64,000 bases of DNA from Streptomyces sp. NBC_00461 (GTDB lineage Bacteria > Actinomycetota > Actinomycetes > Streptomycetales > Streptomycetaceae), in NCBI RefSeq assembly GCF_036013935.1, contig NZ_CP107902.1:9457001-9521000 (forward strand), in the 5' to 3' direction. Of this stretch, positions 44,030 through 52,709 are shown piece by piece (position 1 is the stretch's first letter; every line of letters starts with the position of its first letter). Made by a program: the position numbers and the translations under genes. A model generated the notes under the pieces. It saw only the letters and a program-made list of their open reading frames with translations. It was not told the DNA's origin and searched no databases.

Positions 44030-44944
44030 ATGCCCAAGGCGTACGTCTTCACGCGCTACGGCGGACCGGAGGCCGAGGCCCTTGTCGACGTGGACCGGCC
44101 GAGCCCCGGCCCCGGTCAGGTGCTCGTCGCGGTGCGTGCCGCGGGCGTGAACCCCGTCGACTGGAAACAGCGCACTGGCTACCGCCGCCCGGGCGAGAGC
44201 GGCGAACGCGACTTCCCGGCCTACTTCGGCAACGAGGTCTCCGGTGTGGTGGAGGAGATCGGTGAGGGAGTCGAGGGATTCTCCGTCGGGGACGCCGTCT
44301 TCGGCCACCCCGTCGTCGGCGGGTACTCCGAGTACGCGCTGCTGTCGGTCGACCTGATCGCCTCCAAGCCGGCCGCGCTGTCCTTCGCCGACGCCGCGAC
44401 CCTGCCCGTCGCGGCCGTGACGGCGTACGACGGAATCCGCCAGCTGGATCTGCCGGCAGACGCGACCGTGCTGGTGACCGGCGCGGGCGGCGGGGTCGGT
44501 GTCGCGGCCGTACAGATCGCCCGCGCCCGCGGCCTGCGCGTCGTCGGGGTGGCCGGTGCCGCCAAGCAGGACCTCGTCGAATCGCTCGGCGGGGTGCACG
44601 TCCTGTCCGGCCCGGGCTGGACCGAGCGGGTACCGGGCGGTGTCGACGGCGTGTACGACCTGGTGGGCGGCGACGTCCTCCAGGAGGCGGCGACGCTGCT
44701 CACCGACCGCACCAGACTCATCACGGCCGGGGCCCCGCCCGAGGTGGTGGAGAAGCTGGGCGGCGCCCGCGTCGCACGGGTGCGCAGCTCCGACCGGCTC
44801 GCCGCGGTTGCCGAGCTAGTGGTGAACGGCGACCTGGACCCGCAGGTGACGCAGACCTTCCCGCTGGCGCGGGCCGGCGAGGCGCTGCGTACCGTCGAGG
44901 AGGGCCATGCCCGCGGCAAGATCGTGATCGAGGTCGCGATATGA
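44030..44944 (+). CDS. NADPH:quinone reductase-like zinc-independent dehydrogenase
   Basis: 304 residues of the medium-chain dehydrogenase superfamily. The catalytic domain has AAGVNPVDWKQRTG and GNEVSGVVEEIGEGV; the Rossmann part has VLVTGAGGGVGVAAVQIARARGLRVVGVAG. No zinc-binding cysteines are present, which is typical of quinone oxidoreductases. GGGAG precedes ATG 44030. The last codon overlaps the ATG of the acetyltransferase gene. Confidence 0.87.
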   Translation: MPKAYVFTRYGGPEAEALVDVDRPSPGPGQVLVAVRAAGVNPVDWKQRTGYRRPGESGERDFPAYFGNEVSGVVEEIGEGVEGFSVGDAVFGHPVVGGYSEYALLSVDLIASKPAALSFADAATLPVAAVTAYDGIRQLDLPADATVLVTGAGGGVGVAAVQIARARGLRVVGVAGAAKQDLVESLGGVHVLSGPGWTERVPGGVDGVYDLVGGDVLQEAATLLTDRTRLITAGAPPEVVEKLGGARVARVRSSDRLAAVAELVVNGDLDPQVTQTFPLARAGEALRTVEEGHARGKIVIEVAI

Positions 44945-45663
44945 GCGACAGCACACCCCACGTCCTCGACAACCCCGCCCGCGCCGCGCTGACCGGCCCG
45001 CACGCCCACTTCGCCGAGCGGCGCGGCCGGGTGCTGCGCTACCCCGTCGACGTGACGCCGTGGCTGGCGCTGCCCGACGAGCTCGACGACGAGGACTGGG
45101 CCGATCTCGCGGCACTCGCCGGCCCCGGCGCCGAGGTCCCGCTCCTCGGATTCCGGGGCGAGCTTCCTGCGGGCTGGGAGATCACCTTCCGGATCGAGGG
45201 CGTGCAGTTCGTCGACGACGGCCTGGCCGCCGCGCCGGACCCGGAGGCCGTCGTTCTCGGCCCCGCCGACGTCCCCGAGATGCTCGGCCTGGTCGCGCGG
45301 ACCCAGCCCGGCCCCTTTCTGCCACGCACCGTCGAACTCGGCACCTACCTGGGTATTCGCCGCGGCGGCGCCCTCGTCGCCATGGCGGGGGAGCGGCTGC
45401 ACCCGCCCGGCTGGACCGAGATCAGCGCCGTCTGCACCGACCCCGCCGCCCGCGGCGAGGGCCTTGCGACCCGGCTGATCCTCGCCGTCGCCCACGGCAT
45501 CCGCGAGCGCGGCGAAACGCCGTTCCTGCACACCGGCGCAGGCAACACCAACGCCATCCGCCTCTACGAGTCCCTCGGCTTCCGCCTGCGCCGCACCACG
45601 GTGTTCGGCGCGGCCCGCGTCCCCGAACACCACGCGGACGAGCGGGCGGTGGCCGTCCACTAG
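44941..45663 (+). CDS. GNAT-family N-acetyltransferase
   Basis: 240 residues. The amino half is unassigned; the carboxy half has the acetyl-CoA binding loop VCTDPAARGEGLATRLI (motif A, R/Q-x-x-G-x-G/A) and the closing TNAIRLYESLGFRLRR. Substrate unknown. The ATG overlaps the preceding stop (ATGA). After its stop an inverted repeat CTAGCCAA (45660-45667) with TTGGCTAG (45698-45705) may end transcription. Confidence 0.83.
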   Translation: MSDSTPHVLDNPARAALTGPHAHFAERRGRVLRYPVDVTPWLALPDELDDEDWADLAALAGPGAEVPLLGFRGELPAGWEITFRIEGVQFVDDGLAAAPDPEAVVLGPADVPEMLGLVARTQPGPFLPRTVELGTYLGIRRGGALVAMAGERLHPPGWTEISAVCTDPAARGEGLATRLILAVAHGIRERGETPFLHTGAGNTNAIRLYESLGFRLRRTTVFGAARVPEHHADERAVAVH

Positions 45664-45706
45664 CCAATCCTCGTCCTGTCGTAGCGTCGTCCCCTCGTTG
45701 GCTAGT

Positions 45707-45865
45707 GCCGCAACAGGCAACGTTCGCCCCGTCGCGACGCCCGGCACGCACTCTCACCGCACCGGCCGAAAGCCCAAGTACGTCCAGTACGAGGACTTCC
45801 GGCCGGCACGCCGAGAGCACGCACCGGACGCCGCTCCTTGACGGGCAAACGTTCCCTGCCGCGGC
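45707..45865. repeat. Long imperfect palindromic element, copy 1
   Basis: The whole 159-base stretch can fold on itself: GCCGCAACAGGCAACGTT (45707-45724) faces AACGTTCCCTGCCGCGGC (45848-45865), the middle arms GCGACGCCCGGCACGCACTC and GAGCACGCACCGGACGCCGC face each other, and inner arms CCGGCCGAAAGCCC and GAGGACTTCCGGCCGG close the fold. The middle arms recur at 56412-56574. It lies between two convergent genes and ends at the MarR stop codon. Confidence 0.65.
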
Positions 45866-45866
45866 T

Positions 45867-46304
45867 CTAGTCCTCGTCCGAGGGGCGCGCCCACGCGTTG
45901 TAGCGCACGAGACAGTCGGCGAACCGCTCCAGATCCTCGCTGGGCCAGTCCGCCAGCCGCTCGCGGAAGGCCGCCCGGCGGCTGTCGGTGACCTGGGCGA
46001 GGATCTGGCGCCCGGCGTCGGTCAGGTGCAGGACCTGGACGCGATGGTCGTCCGGGTCCAGGCGCCGCTCGATGAGCCGGGCCCGTTCGAGCGCCGACAC
46101 CTGACGGCTGACCGTGGACTTGTCCAGGGCGTAGTGCGCCGCCAGATCGGTCGCCCGGCAGCCACCGCTCTCCTCCAGGTGCCCGAGCAGCGTGTACGAG
46201 ACCAGCGACAGCTCGGGGTGCATACGGCCCGCCGAGGCGCGGGCGCGCCGCGCGAAGACCGTCATCTCCCGCTGGATCGTCTCCACGGCCTCGTCTTCCT
46301 CCAC
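45867..46304 (-). CDS. MarR-family transcriptional regulator
   Basis: 145 residues with the MarR winged helix: GGCRATDLAAHYALDKSTVSRQVSALERARLIERRLDPDDHRVQVLHLTDAGRQ. The start is GTG 46304, placed by GAGGGAGGT five bases upstream; the longer open frame is antisense to the permease gene. Divergent from the permease with 111 bases between, which contain a matching operator, so it most likely represses itself and the permease gene in response to a small molecule. Confidence 0.87.
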   Translation of the reverse strand: MEEDEAVETIQREMTVFARRARASAGRMHPELSLVSYTLLGHLEESGGCRATDLAAHYALDKSTVSRQVSALERARLIERRLDPDDHRVQVLHLTDAGRQILAQVTDSRRAAFRERLADWPSEDLERFADCLVRYNAWARPSDED

Positions 46305-46356
46305 CAGACCTCCCTCACGTCCCACCGGACCTCCCTGTGGTTCCACCGACGGTTTG

Positions 46357-46389
46357 GTTGTATAGTACAACTTGAGTGAGAGTTGTATA
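46357..46389. promoter_or_regulatory. Operator/promoter region between MarR and permease genes
   Basis: GTTGTATAGTACAAC (46357-46371) is a perfect palindrome with six-base arms, and GTTGTATA is repeated at 46382-46389, 25 bases further on, almost the spacing of two and a half DNA turns. Both copies contain TATA-type -10 words in otherwise GC-rich DNA. Confidence 0.65.
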
Positions 46390-46415
46390 AGCCAACCATC
46401 TGGAGGTTGTGAGCG

Positions 46416-47477
46416 ATGAGGTCGCCGTCCCTGCGCCATGTGATCACGCACCTGATCACCCCACTGCTGATGTGCCTCGGCATGGGACTCGCGTACATGG
46501 GGGCGTTCGTGACGCCGGAGCCCCACCACCTGCCGGTCGCCGTCGTCGGTTCCGGCCCGCAGGCGAAGGTGTTCGCGCAGACCGTCAAGGACGAGGCGGG
46601 GGACAAGCTCGACGTGCGTACGGTCGCCACCCGCTCCGAGGCCGTCGACCTCCTCAATTCCCGTGACATCACGGGCGCCTACGTGCCCGGCGCGAGGGCG
46701 CCGGAGCTCGTGGTCGCCTCCGCCGCCTCCGACATGGACGCCACGGCGGTCGAAAAGGTCTTCACGCCCGTCGCCGCCGCGCAGGGCGTCGCGCTGAAGG
46801 TCACCGACGTGGCCGCACCGGTCGACGACGACCCCACCGGGCAGGGCCTGTTCTTCCTGCTGATCGCGCTGAGCATCGGCTCCTACGCCTCCGTCGCCGC
46901 GCTCGGCGCCGCCGGCGGCACCCTGCCGATGCGTATGCGCGCCCTGCTGGCGCTCGGCGTCTCCGCCGTCGTCAGCGGCATCGGCGCGCTGCTCGCCGGG
47001 CCCGTCTTCCACCTCGCCCACCACGACCTCGCGCAGCTGTGGGGCATGGCCTGGCTCTACTCCGCGGGCATCCTCTTCGTCGGCGTGGGCCTGCACACGT
47101 TCCTCAAGCGCTGGACCACCCTCGCCATGATGGTGCTGTTCGTGATGCTCAACTTCACCAGCTCCGGCGGGTTGTTCCGCCCCGACCTGCAGAACGGCTT
47201 CTTCGGCACCCTCCACGCCTTCTGGAACGGCGCCGGATTCGTCGAGGGCGCCCGCAGCCTCCTGTACTTCGGCAGCGACGGCCTGTCCCGCAACGTGGGG
47301 ACGCTGGCGGCCTGGCTGCTGCTCGGCCTCGTGATCACGGCGATCGCCGCCGTACGTGAGCGGGCGAAGGTGCCCGCGCCCGCCGCCGCGCCGGTACGCG
47401 CGGACCGTCAGGAGGCCGAGGAGGAGCAGGTCGAGGAAGAGGCCGAGGAAGAGGTCGAGGAGACCGTCGGCGTCTGA
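46416..47477 (+). CDS. ABC-2/YhgE-type membrane permease
   Basis: 353 residues. One helix near the start (ITPLLMCLGMGLAYMGAFV), a 110-residue outer domain (HHLPVAVVGSGPQAKVFAQTVKDEAG...) and then about five helices from residue 145 on, a layout found in YhgE/Pip-like and ABC-2-type permease proteins that work in export or phage infection. No ATPase gene is adjacent. The carboxy end is a run of Glu and Val residues from 330. GGAGG precedes the ATG by nine bases. Control by the divergent MarR protein is likely. Confidence 0.75.
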   Translation: MRSPSLRHVITHLITPLLMCLGMGLAYMGAFVTPEPHHLPVAVVGSGPQAKVFAQTVKDEAGDKLDVRTVATRSEAVDLLNSRDITGAYVPGARAPELVVASAASDMDATAVEKVFTPVAAAQGVALKVTDVAAPVDDDPTGQGLFFLLIALSIGSYASVAALGAAGGTLPMRMRALLALGVSAVVSGIGALLAGPVFHLAHHDLAQLWGMAWLYSAGILFVGVGLHTFLKRWTTLAMMVLFVMLNFTSSGGLFRPDLQNGFFGTLHAFWNGAGFVEGARSLLYFGSDGLSRNVGTLAAWLLLGLVITAIAAVRERAKVPAPAAAPVRADRQEAEEEQVEEEAEEEVEETVGV

Positions 47478-47530
47478 GCGTTGGGGTAATGTGGCCGTCC
47501 GGCCGCGGACTGTCCCGGCCTTCGCAGACC

Positions 47531-47642
47531 GAGGAGGTGAGACCCATTACCGCTGTGTCAGGTCGGGTGCTCTCTCCTCGAGTCGACGTGGGTCGCCGGT
47601 AGGCGACAGCGAGAGCGCCCTTCGCATCACCGAAAGGCTCTC
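47531..47642 (+). promoter_or_regulatory. Structured leader with perfect Shine-Dalgarno and possible ATT-start leader peptide
   Basis: GGAGGTGA (47533-47540) is an exact complement of the 16S rRNA end, yet no ATG, GTG or TTG stands at the right distance. At eight bases lies ATT 47546, which opens an 18-codon frame ending in TAG at 47600-47602, inside a perfect hairpin GTCGCC-GGTA-GGCGAC (47592-47607). A second stem, GAGAGC (47611-47616) with GCTCTC (47637-47642), lies over the ribosome site of the next gene. The layout resembles a translational attenuator. Expression is not shown. Confidence 0.4.
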
Positions 47643-47649
47643 GGCCTCC

Positions 47650-48534
47650 ATGCCCTCACGTTCTCCTGCTTCCTCTGCTTCCTCTGCTTCCTCTGCTTCC
47701 TCTGCTTCTCCTTCCTCTCCCTCTGCTCCCCCTGCTCCCTCTTTGTCCTCCTCCCCGGCCACGCCCGACGTCCGTGCCCGCGTCGTCGCCGAGTTGCGCG
47801 CCGCGGGCTGTGTCTTCGCGGAGGACGAGGCGGAGTTGATCCTGGCCACCGCCGGCACGCCCGCGGAACTGGCCGCCATGGTCGACCGCCGAGTCACCGG
47901 GCTGCCTCTCGAACTCGTCGTCGGCTGGGCCGAGTTCAGAGGGCTGCGCATCGCCGTGGAACCCGGCGTCTTCGTGCCGCGCCGCCGCACCGAGTTCCTC
48001 GTCGACCAGGCCCTCGCCCAGGTTCCGGACGCCTCAGTCGTGGTGGACCTGTGCTGCGGCTCGGGCGCGGTCGGCGCCGCTCTGGCCGCCGGGCTCGGCC
48101 AGGTGGAACTGCACGCCGCCGACATCGACCCGGCAGCGGTGCGCTGCGCCCGCCGCAATATTGGCGCGGTCGGCGGCCAGGTGCACGAGGGCGACCTGTT
48201 CGCGGCGCTGCCCGGCGATCTGCGCGGCCGGATCGCCATCCTCGCGGCCAATGTGCCCTACGTCCCCACGAGCGAGGTCGGCCTGCTGCCCGCGGAAGCC
48301 CGCGACCACGAACCGCTGGTCGCGCTCGACGGCGGTGCGGACGGACTCGACGTCCTGCGCCGGGTCGCCGCCGAGGCGCCCCGCTGGCTCGCCCCCGGCG
48401 GCTGCCTCCTGGTCGAGACGAGCGAACGGCAGGCCACCGCGGCCCTCGACGCCTTCACCGGCAGTGGGTTGAGGGCACGTCTGGCGGTCTCCGAGGAGCT
48501 GTACGCCAACGTCGTGATCGGCGTCGGACCGTAG
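47650..48534 (+). CDS. PrmC/HemK-like protein N5-glutamine methyltransferase homolog
   Basis: 294 residues. The first 35 are a Ser/Ala/Pro repeat encoded by a 9-base tandem repeat; the rest matches HemK-type enzymes: a helical domain, VFVPRRRTEFLVDQAL, motif I VVDLCCGSGAVGAALAAGL and ILAANVPYVPTSEV. The usual NPPY catalytic motif is N-V-P-Y, as in the group annotated 'putative N5-glutamine methyltransferase', so activity on release factors is doubtful. The ATG at 47650 is followed by low-complexity sequence; the true start might lie later, near 47760. Confidence 0.8.
   Translation: MPSRSPASSASSASSASSASPSSPSAPPAPSLSSSPATPDVRARVVAELRAAGCVFAEDEAELILATAGTPAELAAMVDRRVTGLPLELVVGWAEFRGLRIAVEPGVFVPRRRTEFLVDQALAQVPDASVVVDLCCGSGAVGAALAAGLGQVELHAADIDPAAVRCARRNIGAVGGQVHEGDLFAALPGDLRGRIAILAANVPYVPTSEVGLLPAEARDHEPLVALDGGADGLDVLRRVAAEAPRWLAPGGCLLVETSERQATAALDAFTGSGLRARLAVSEELYANVVIGVGP
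47668..47712 (+). repeat. 9-base tandem repeat in coding sequence
   Basis: GCTTCCTCT is repeated four times exactly (47668-47703) and once as GCTTCTCCT (47704-47712), encoding Ala-Ser-Ser units. The T-ending codons are unlike the rest of the window, which suggests recent slipped-strand growth. Confidence 0.85.
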
Positions 48535-48569
48535 ACCCGTAGGACCGGTCCGCGGTACCGGCAGCGGCG

Positions 48570-49244
48570 TCAGGTCGTGGCGCCGCTGCCCGACTGGCTC
48601 GGCGACGGTGCGTGGTCGCGCCAGTCCCTGTTGCCCGGGCCCGGGAACCTGTTGTGCCGGTGGCCGCCCGGCCCCCAGCCGTCCCAGGTGCCCGAGAGCG
48701 CGCGCGTCGCGGTCCTGGTGCCGTCGTCGGAGCGGGTGCCGACGAGGAGAGCCGTCTCGCCCTTCTTGAGGTCGCCGGTGCCGGAACCCTTCGTGCCGTC
48801 CCGGAACACGGTGGTGTCGGAGTTCACGGTCCAAGTCCACGCGGCGCCGTCGTCGCTCTTGACGGTGACCTGGTCGCCGGCGACCTTCTCGACGGTGCCG
48901 CGCTGCCAGGTCCGTACGATCCACTTGCCCGTGTCCTGGTCCTTGACCGTCGCCTCGCCGTGCACCCCCATGCCGCCGACGCCGAACCCGAACCGGGGGC
49001 CGCCACCGTGCCGGCCGCCCGGCCCGTCCGGAGAGGCGGATCCGGACGCGGAGGGCGTGGCGCCCTGGCCCGAGCCGCCCGAGGTGGCGGCGTAGGCGAC
49101 GGTGCCGCCGAGGGCGAGGACGACGACCGTGGCCGCCGCGATCACGGCGCGCGACCGGCGGGACCGCCGCCGCCAGAGCCCCGGTTCGTGGTCCGTACCG
49201 CCCGGACCCGTCATCACTTCCCAGTCGTCCGATTCGTGGGTCAC
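48570..49244 (-). CDS. Membrane-anchored DUF5666-like secreted protein
   Basis: 224 residues with a 30-residue cytoplasmic head, one helix (AVIAAATVVVLALGGTVAYA) and an outer domain starting with a Gly/Ser/Pro linker. The domain WIVRTWQRGTVEKVAGDQVTVKSDDGAAWTWTVNSDTTVFRDG is a beta-rich unit like DUF5666 repeats. The end is His/Pro/Ser-rich. Function unknown. GTG 49244 has GGGAGCG upstream; ATG 49214 is an alternative. It is convergent with the methyltransferase-like gene. Confidence 0.72.
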   Translation of the reverse strand: MTHESDDWEVMTGPGGTDHEPGLWRRRSRRSRAVIAAATVVVLALGGTVAYAATSGGSGQGATPSASGSASPDGPGGRHGGGPRFGFGVGGMGVHGEATVKDQDTGKWIVRTWQRGTVEKVAGDQVTVKSDDGAAWTWTVNSDTTVFRDGTKGSGTGDLKKGETALLVGTRSDDGTRTATRALSGTWDGWGPGGHRHNRFPGPGNRDWRDHAPSPSQSGSGATT

Positions 49245-49362
49245 CGCTCGCTCCCATCGGCCACGGCACCGGCATCCTTATGCCACGCCTCACTGTGATT
49301 GTCGGGTGTGGACGATAAGGAGCAGGTAATCAATACCTGTGAGAACCGGGCGTCCCGGTTGA

Positions 49363-51429
49363 TCAGCCCGGTTTCTGCACCCGCGCGATGAGAAGCGCCA
49401 CGTCGTCGGAGTTGTCGGGCTGGTGCAGGGTGCGCAGCAGGAGGTCACAGACCTCCTCCAGGGGGCGGTCGGGGCCTTCGAGGAGGGCCAGGAGTGCGTC
49501 CAGGCGCTCGTCGAGGGGATGCTGCCGGGTCTCCACCAGGCCGTCGGTGTAGAACACCAGGCGGTCGCCGGGTTCCAGGTCGACCGCGGTGGTCGAGAAG
49601 GCGACCCCGCCCACGCCCAGCGGCACCCCGGTGGGCAGGTCCAGCAGTTCCGGGGGACGCCCGGCGCGCAGCCTGGCCGGCGGCAGGTGCCCCGCGTTGG
49701 CGATCCGGCACTGCCGCAGCTCGGGGTCGTGGACGGCGTAGACGCAGGTGGCGATGGAGTGGTCCAGGCCATCGGTGATCTTGTCGAGGTGTTCCAGGAG
49801 CCGGGCCGGATCGAGGTCGAGGGAGGCGAGGGTGTTGGTCGCCGTGCGCAGTCGGCCCATCGTCGCGGCGGCGTTGATGCCGCTGCCCATCACGTCGCCC
49901 ACCACCAGGGCCGTCTTGCCGTCGTCCAGGGGGATCACGTCGAACCAGTCACCGCCGACCTCGGCGGTGGCGCCCGCGGGCTGGTAGCGGGAGGCGACCT
50001 CCAGGCCGCCGGTCACTGACGGATGGCTGGGCAGCAGGCTGCGCTGGAGGGTGAGGGCGGTGTCGCGGGCGTTCTGGTACCAGCGGGCGTTGTCGATCTG
50101 CACCGCGGCGCGGGCCGCCAGCTCGCGGGCGAGCAGCAGGTCGTCCTCGCTGAACGGCAGCGGGTTGTGCGTGCGCTTGAGGTCGAGGGCGCCGAGCACC
50201 TCGCCCCGGGCGGTCAGCGGCACGGCCAGATAGGAGTGGACGCCCGCACGGGCCAGTAGGTCCGCCGCCTCCGGCGAGCGGGCGATGCGGGGCAGGTCCG
50301 CGCCCTCGACCTGCGCCACCATGACCGGCCGGCCGGTGCGTACGCACTCGGTGACGAGGCGGTCGGGGCCGTACCGGGCCACCTGCCCGGGTGGGTCGGC
50401 CGCCCGCAGCGCCTCCGGGGCACCCTCCGCCTGCACGGCCAGGGCCCGGATCACCGCCGGCTCCGCGGGGCCGAGGCTGCTGCGCCTGCCCGCCACCACC
50501 GCGTCCAGCAGATCGACGGCGGCGATGTCGGCGAGCTCCGGTACGGCGACGTCGGCCAGTTCGCGGGCCGTGCGGTCCAGCTCCAGCGTGGTGCCGATGC
50601 GGGCGGAGGCGTCCGCGATGACCTGGAGTCGCCGCCGCGCGGCCTCCGCCTCCACGCCCGCCCGGTGCTGTTCGGTGACGTCCACGACCGAACCGGCCAG
50701 GCCCAGGACCGTCCCGACCGCGTCGTCCAGGCGGTACAGCGAGATCGACAAGGCGTGCTCGTCGTCCGGGTCTGCCGGGGTGCGGCCGACGGTCTGCTGG
50801 TCGACCAGGGGGCGTCCGGTCCGGAGCACCTCCTGCGCGGCAGCCTCCAGGGCGTCGATGTCGAGATGCGGCAGGACCTCGCGGATCGAACGGCCGATGT
50901 GGTCCTCGGCCGACAGCCCGTTGATCTCCTCCAGCGCCGGGTTGACCGACACGTACCGCAGATCGGTGTCCAGGACGGCCAGCCCGATGGGGGACTGGGC
51001 GATCATCCGGGTGGACAGGGCCACGTCCCGCTCCAGCCGCCGTACGGTCGACCGGTCGGCGCACAGGCCCAGCGCGTAGACGTCGCCGTGGTCGTCCAGC
51101 AGCCGCATGTTGCGGAACTCCACGAGACGCGTGGTGCCGTCCTTGCGGCGGATGGGGAAGGCCCCGGCCCAGCTCTGGCCGGTGACCATGACGTCGGCGA
51201 ACAGCTTGACCACCAGGTCGAGGTGCTGTTCGTGCACCATGATCCGGGCCGCGTACTCGCCGAGTGCCTCTTGGGCCGGATAGCCGAACAGTTCCTCGGC
51301 CTGCGGGCTCCACAGCACGATGCGTCCCTCGGCATCCAGGACCACCGAGGCGACGCGGAGCACGTCGAGCAGCCCGCTCGGCCGCACCGACTCCTCGCCG
51401 TCGGCCACCGGAAACCCAGGTGCACTCAT
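49363..51429 (-). CDS. PAS-PAS-GAF-SpoIIE protein phosphatase
   Basis: 688 residues. Two PAS domains (about 20-130 and 145-255: VVLDAEGRIVLWSPQAEELFGYP and LAVLDTDLRYVSVNPALEEINGL), a GAF domain (about 285-440) and a PP2C-like SpoIIE phosphatase (from 460: EVGGDWFDVIPL, VVGDVMGSGINAAATMGRL, YTDGLVETR, DDVALLIARV) follow in order. It would dephosphorylate STAS-domain proteins in a partner-switching pathway, with PAS/GAF sensing redox, light or small ligands. It could act on the MEDS-STAS protein at 36.6 kb, but that is speculation. ATG 51429 is preferred; the frame continues 37 codons upstream without similarity. Confidence 0.9.
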   Translation of the reverse strand: MSAPGFPVADGEESVRPSGLLDVLRVASVVLDAEGRIVLWSPQAEELFGYPAQEALGEYAARIMVHEQHLDLVVKLFADVMVTGQSWAGAFPIRRKDGTTRLVEFRNMRLLDDHGDVYALGLCADRSTVRRLERDVALSTRMIAQSPIGLAVLDTDLRYVSVNPALEEINGLSAEDHIGRSIREVLPHLDIDALEAAAQEVLRTGRPLVDQQTVGRTPADPDDEHALSISLYRLDDAVGTVLGLAGSVVDVTEQHRAGVEAEAARRRLQVIADASARIGTTLELDRTARELADVAVPELADIAAVDLLDAVVAGRRSSLGPAEPAVIRALAVQAEGAPEALRAADPPGQVARYGPDRLVTECVRTGRPVMVAQVEGADLPRIARSPEAADLLARAGVHSYLAVPLTARGEVLGALDLKRTHNPLPFSEDDLLLARELAARAAVQIDNARWYQNARDTALTLQRSLLPSHPSVTGGLEVASRYQPAGATAEVGGDWFDVIPLDDGKTALVVGDVMGSGINAAATMGRLRTATNTLASLDLDPARLLEHLDKITDGLDHSIATCVYAVHDPELRQCRIANAGHLPPARLRAGRPPELLDLPTGVPLGVGGVAFSTTAVDLEPGDRLVFYTDGLVETRQHPLDERLDALLALLEGPDRPLEEVCDLLLRTLHQPDNSDDVALLIARVQKPG

Positions 51430-51729
51430 TCCACGCACCGCCTTCGCCCGCTCGCGCGGCACGCCGTCCCCTGTGCCGACTCCCCATGTTCTACCGCGCT
51501 CAACCGTCCCTGTGACGACCCCGTCGCCCACCTCCACCATCCCTCAACACAGCCGGGGCCGTCCCGCCGTCGGAATCGTGACGACACTACCCGGGGCGGA
51601 GCGTCGCGGAGCCGAAAGCCTCCGTTAGGGAATTGGTCTGTACATGACCACTTGGTCGCGCCAGACTGTCCGCACTGTTCCGCGCTGTTCGGCCGAGCAT
51701 GCCCACCCCCCCAACGGAGGAGCCCACCC
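51430..51729. other. Divergent promoter region
   Basis: These 300 bases separate the SpoIIE gene from the secreted protein gene. I see no gene. A less GC-rich patch near 51625-51665 holds TGTACA flanked by GGTC and GACC and is a plausible control region for the rightward gene. Confidence 0.4.
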
Positions 51730-52605
51730 ATGCCCCTGCGCGCCCGGCAACGTTGTCAGGCGGCCCTGACCGCGGCCCTCGCCCTCGCCACCGCCGCCGT
51801 CCTGTCCGCCGCCCCGCCCGCGTCGGCCGCCGACACCTGGACCGAAGTGGGCTCCGACCGCGCCGATCCACTGACCGAGAGCCAGGGTCTGACCTCGGTC
51901 GAGGTCCCGGCCGGGAGCCCCAACCGCTACACCGGCATCGGCACCGTCCCCGCCGACGTCAGCAGACGTGGCTGGAACCACGTCGGCGACCCCGACGCCT
52001 CCTACGACGGTTACTACGTCGAGCCGTACCAGGCCGACTCGGGCAACGCGAAGATGTTCCGCGTCCAGGCGCCGAACGGCACCTGGTCCGAATACGTCCA
52101 CACGCTCAGCCCCGGCGAGGCGCTGAACAACTCCTGGGTCGCGATCTCGCCCGGCGGCCAGTGGATGCTGTCCGGTGAGTACGGCACCATGAGCCGCCTG
52201 CTGGTGTTCCCGACGCCGGGGGCCAACGCGAGCACCTCCCCCTCCGCGAACCTCCCGCAGGCCTCCACCGTCAACCTCGATCACGCGGTACGCGATGTGC
52301 AGGGATGCGACTTCTCCGGCCCGACCACGCTCCTGTGCTCCTCCGACGACCCGGAGGGCTCGCTGTTCGGCATGACCAAGCCACTGCTGCAGATCGACCT
52401 GTCCGCCGAACCCAACGGCACCTCGGACGTCTTCGGCCATGTCACGGCCCTGCGGCAGCTTCCGCTGCGCAGCTCCTGCTCCGGCACGTTCGAGGTGGAG
52501 GGCATCGACTACGACCGCCGGAACGCCACCCTGCGCGTGATCGTCGTGTCGCCGGGCTTCTGCGTGCTGACGGACAGCAAGACGTACCGATTCGCACGGA
52601 GCTGA
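51730..52605 (+). CDS. Secreted protein of unknown function
   Basis: 291 residues. A Sec signal peptide (basic head, AALTAALALATAAVLSAAP, cleavage near ASA-AD about residue 34) leads an exported beta-rich domain with NRYTGIGTVPADV, YDGYYVEPYQAD and FSGPTTLLCSSDDPEG. Four cysteines in the second half may form disulfides. Lacks known catalytic motifs; possibly a propeller-like protein. GGAGGAG precedes the ATG. Confidence 0.78.
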   Translation: MPLRARQRCQAALTAALALATAAVLSAAPPASAADTWTEVGSDRADPLTESQGLTSVEVPAGSPNRYTGIGTVPADVSRRGWNHVGDPDASYDGYYVEPYQADSGNAKMFRVQAPNGTWSEYVHTLSPGEALNNSWVAISPGGQWMLSGEYGTMSRLLVFPTPGANASTSPSANLPQASTVNLDHAVRDVQGCDFSGPTTLLCSSDDPEGSLFGMTKPLLQIDLSAEPNGTSDVFGHVTALRQLPLRSSCSGTFEVEGIDYDRRNATLRVIVVSPGFCVLTDSKTYRFARS

Positions 52606-52709
52606 GCCTCTCGCTGGTCTGCCCCGGACGGTGGTGCTTTTCTGGGGATGTGGCGCGGTTCGCGGGGAACCCGCACGGCCGCGCCACCGCCACGAGAGGA
52701 GCGATCACG

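Noticed and set aside
46305..47216. Upstream extension of the MarR frame
   Set aside because: Antisense to the permease gene; the GTG at 46304 has a strong ribosome site and the MarR family length fits.
51641..51660. TGTACA flanked by GGTC and GACC as a GntR-type operator
   Set aside because: The symmetry is shifted and imperfect, so the resemblance to a dre site is weak.
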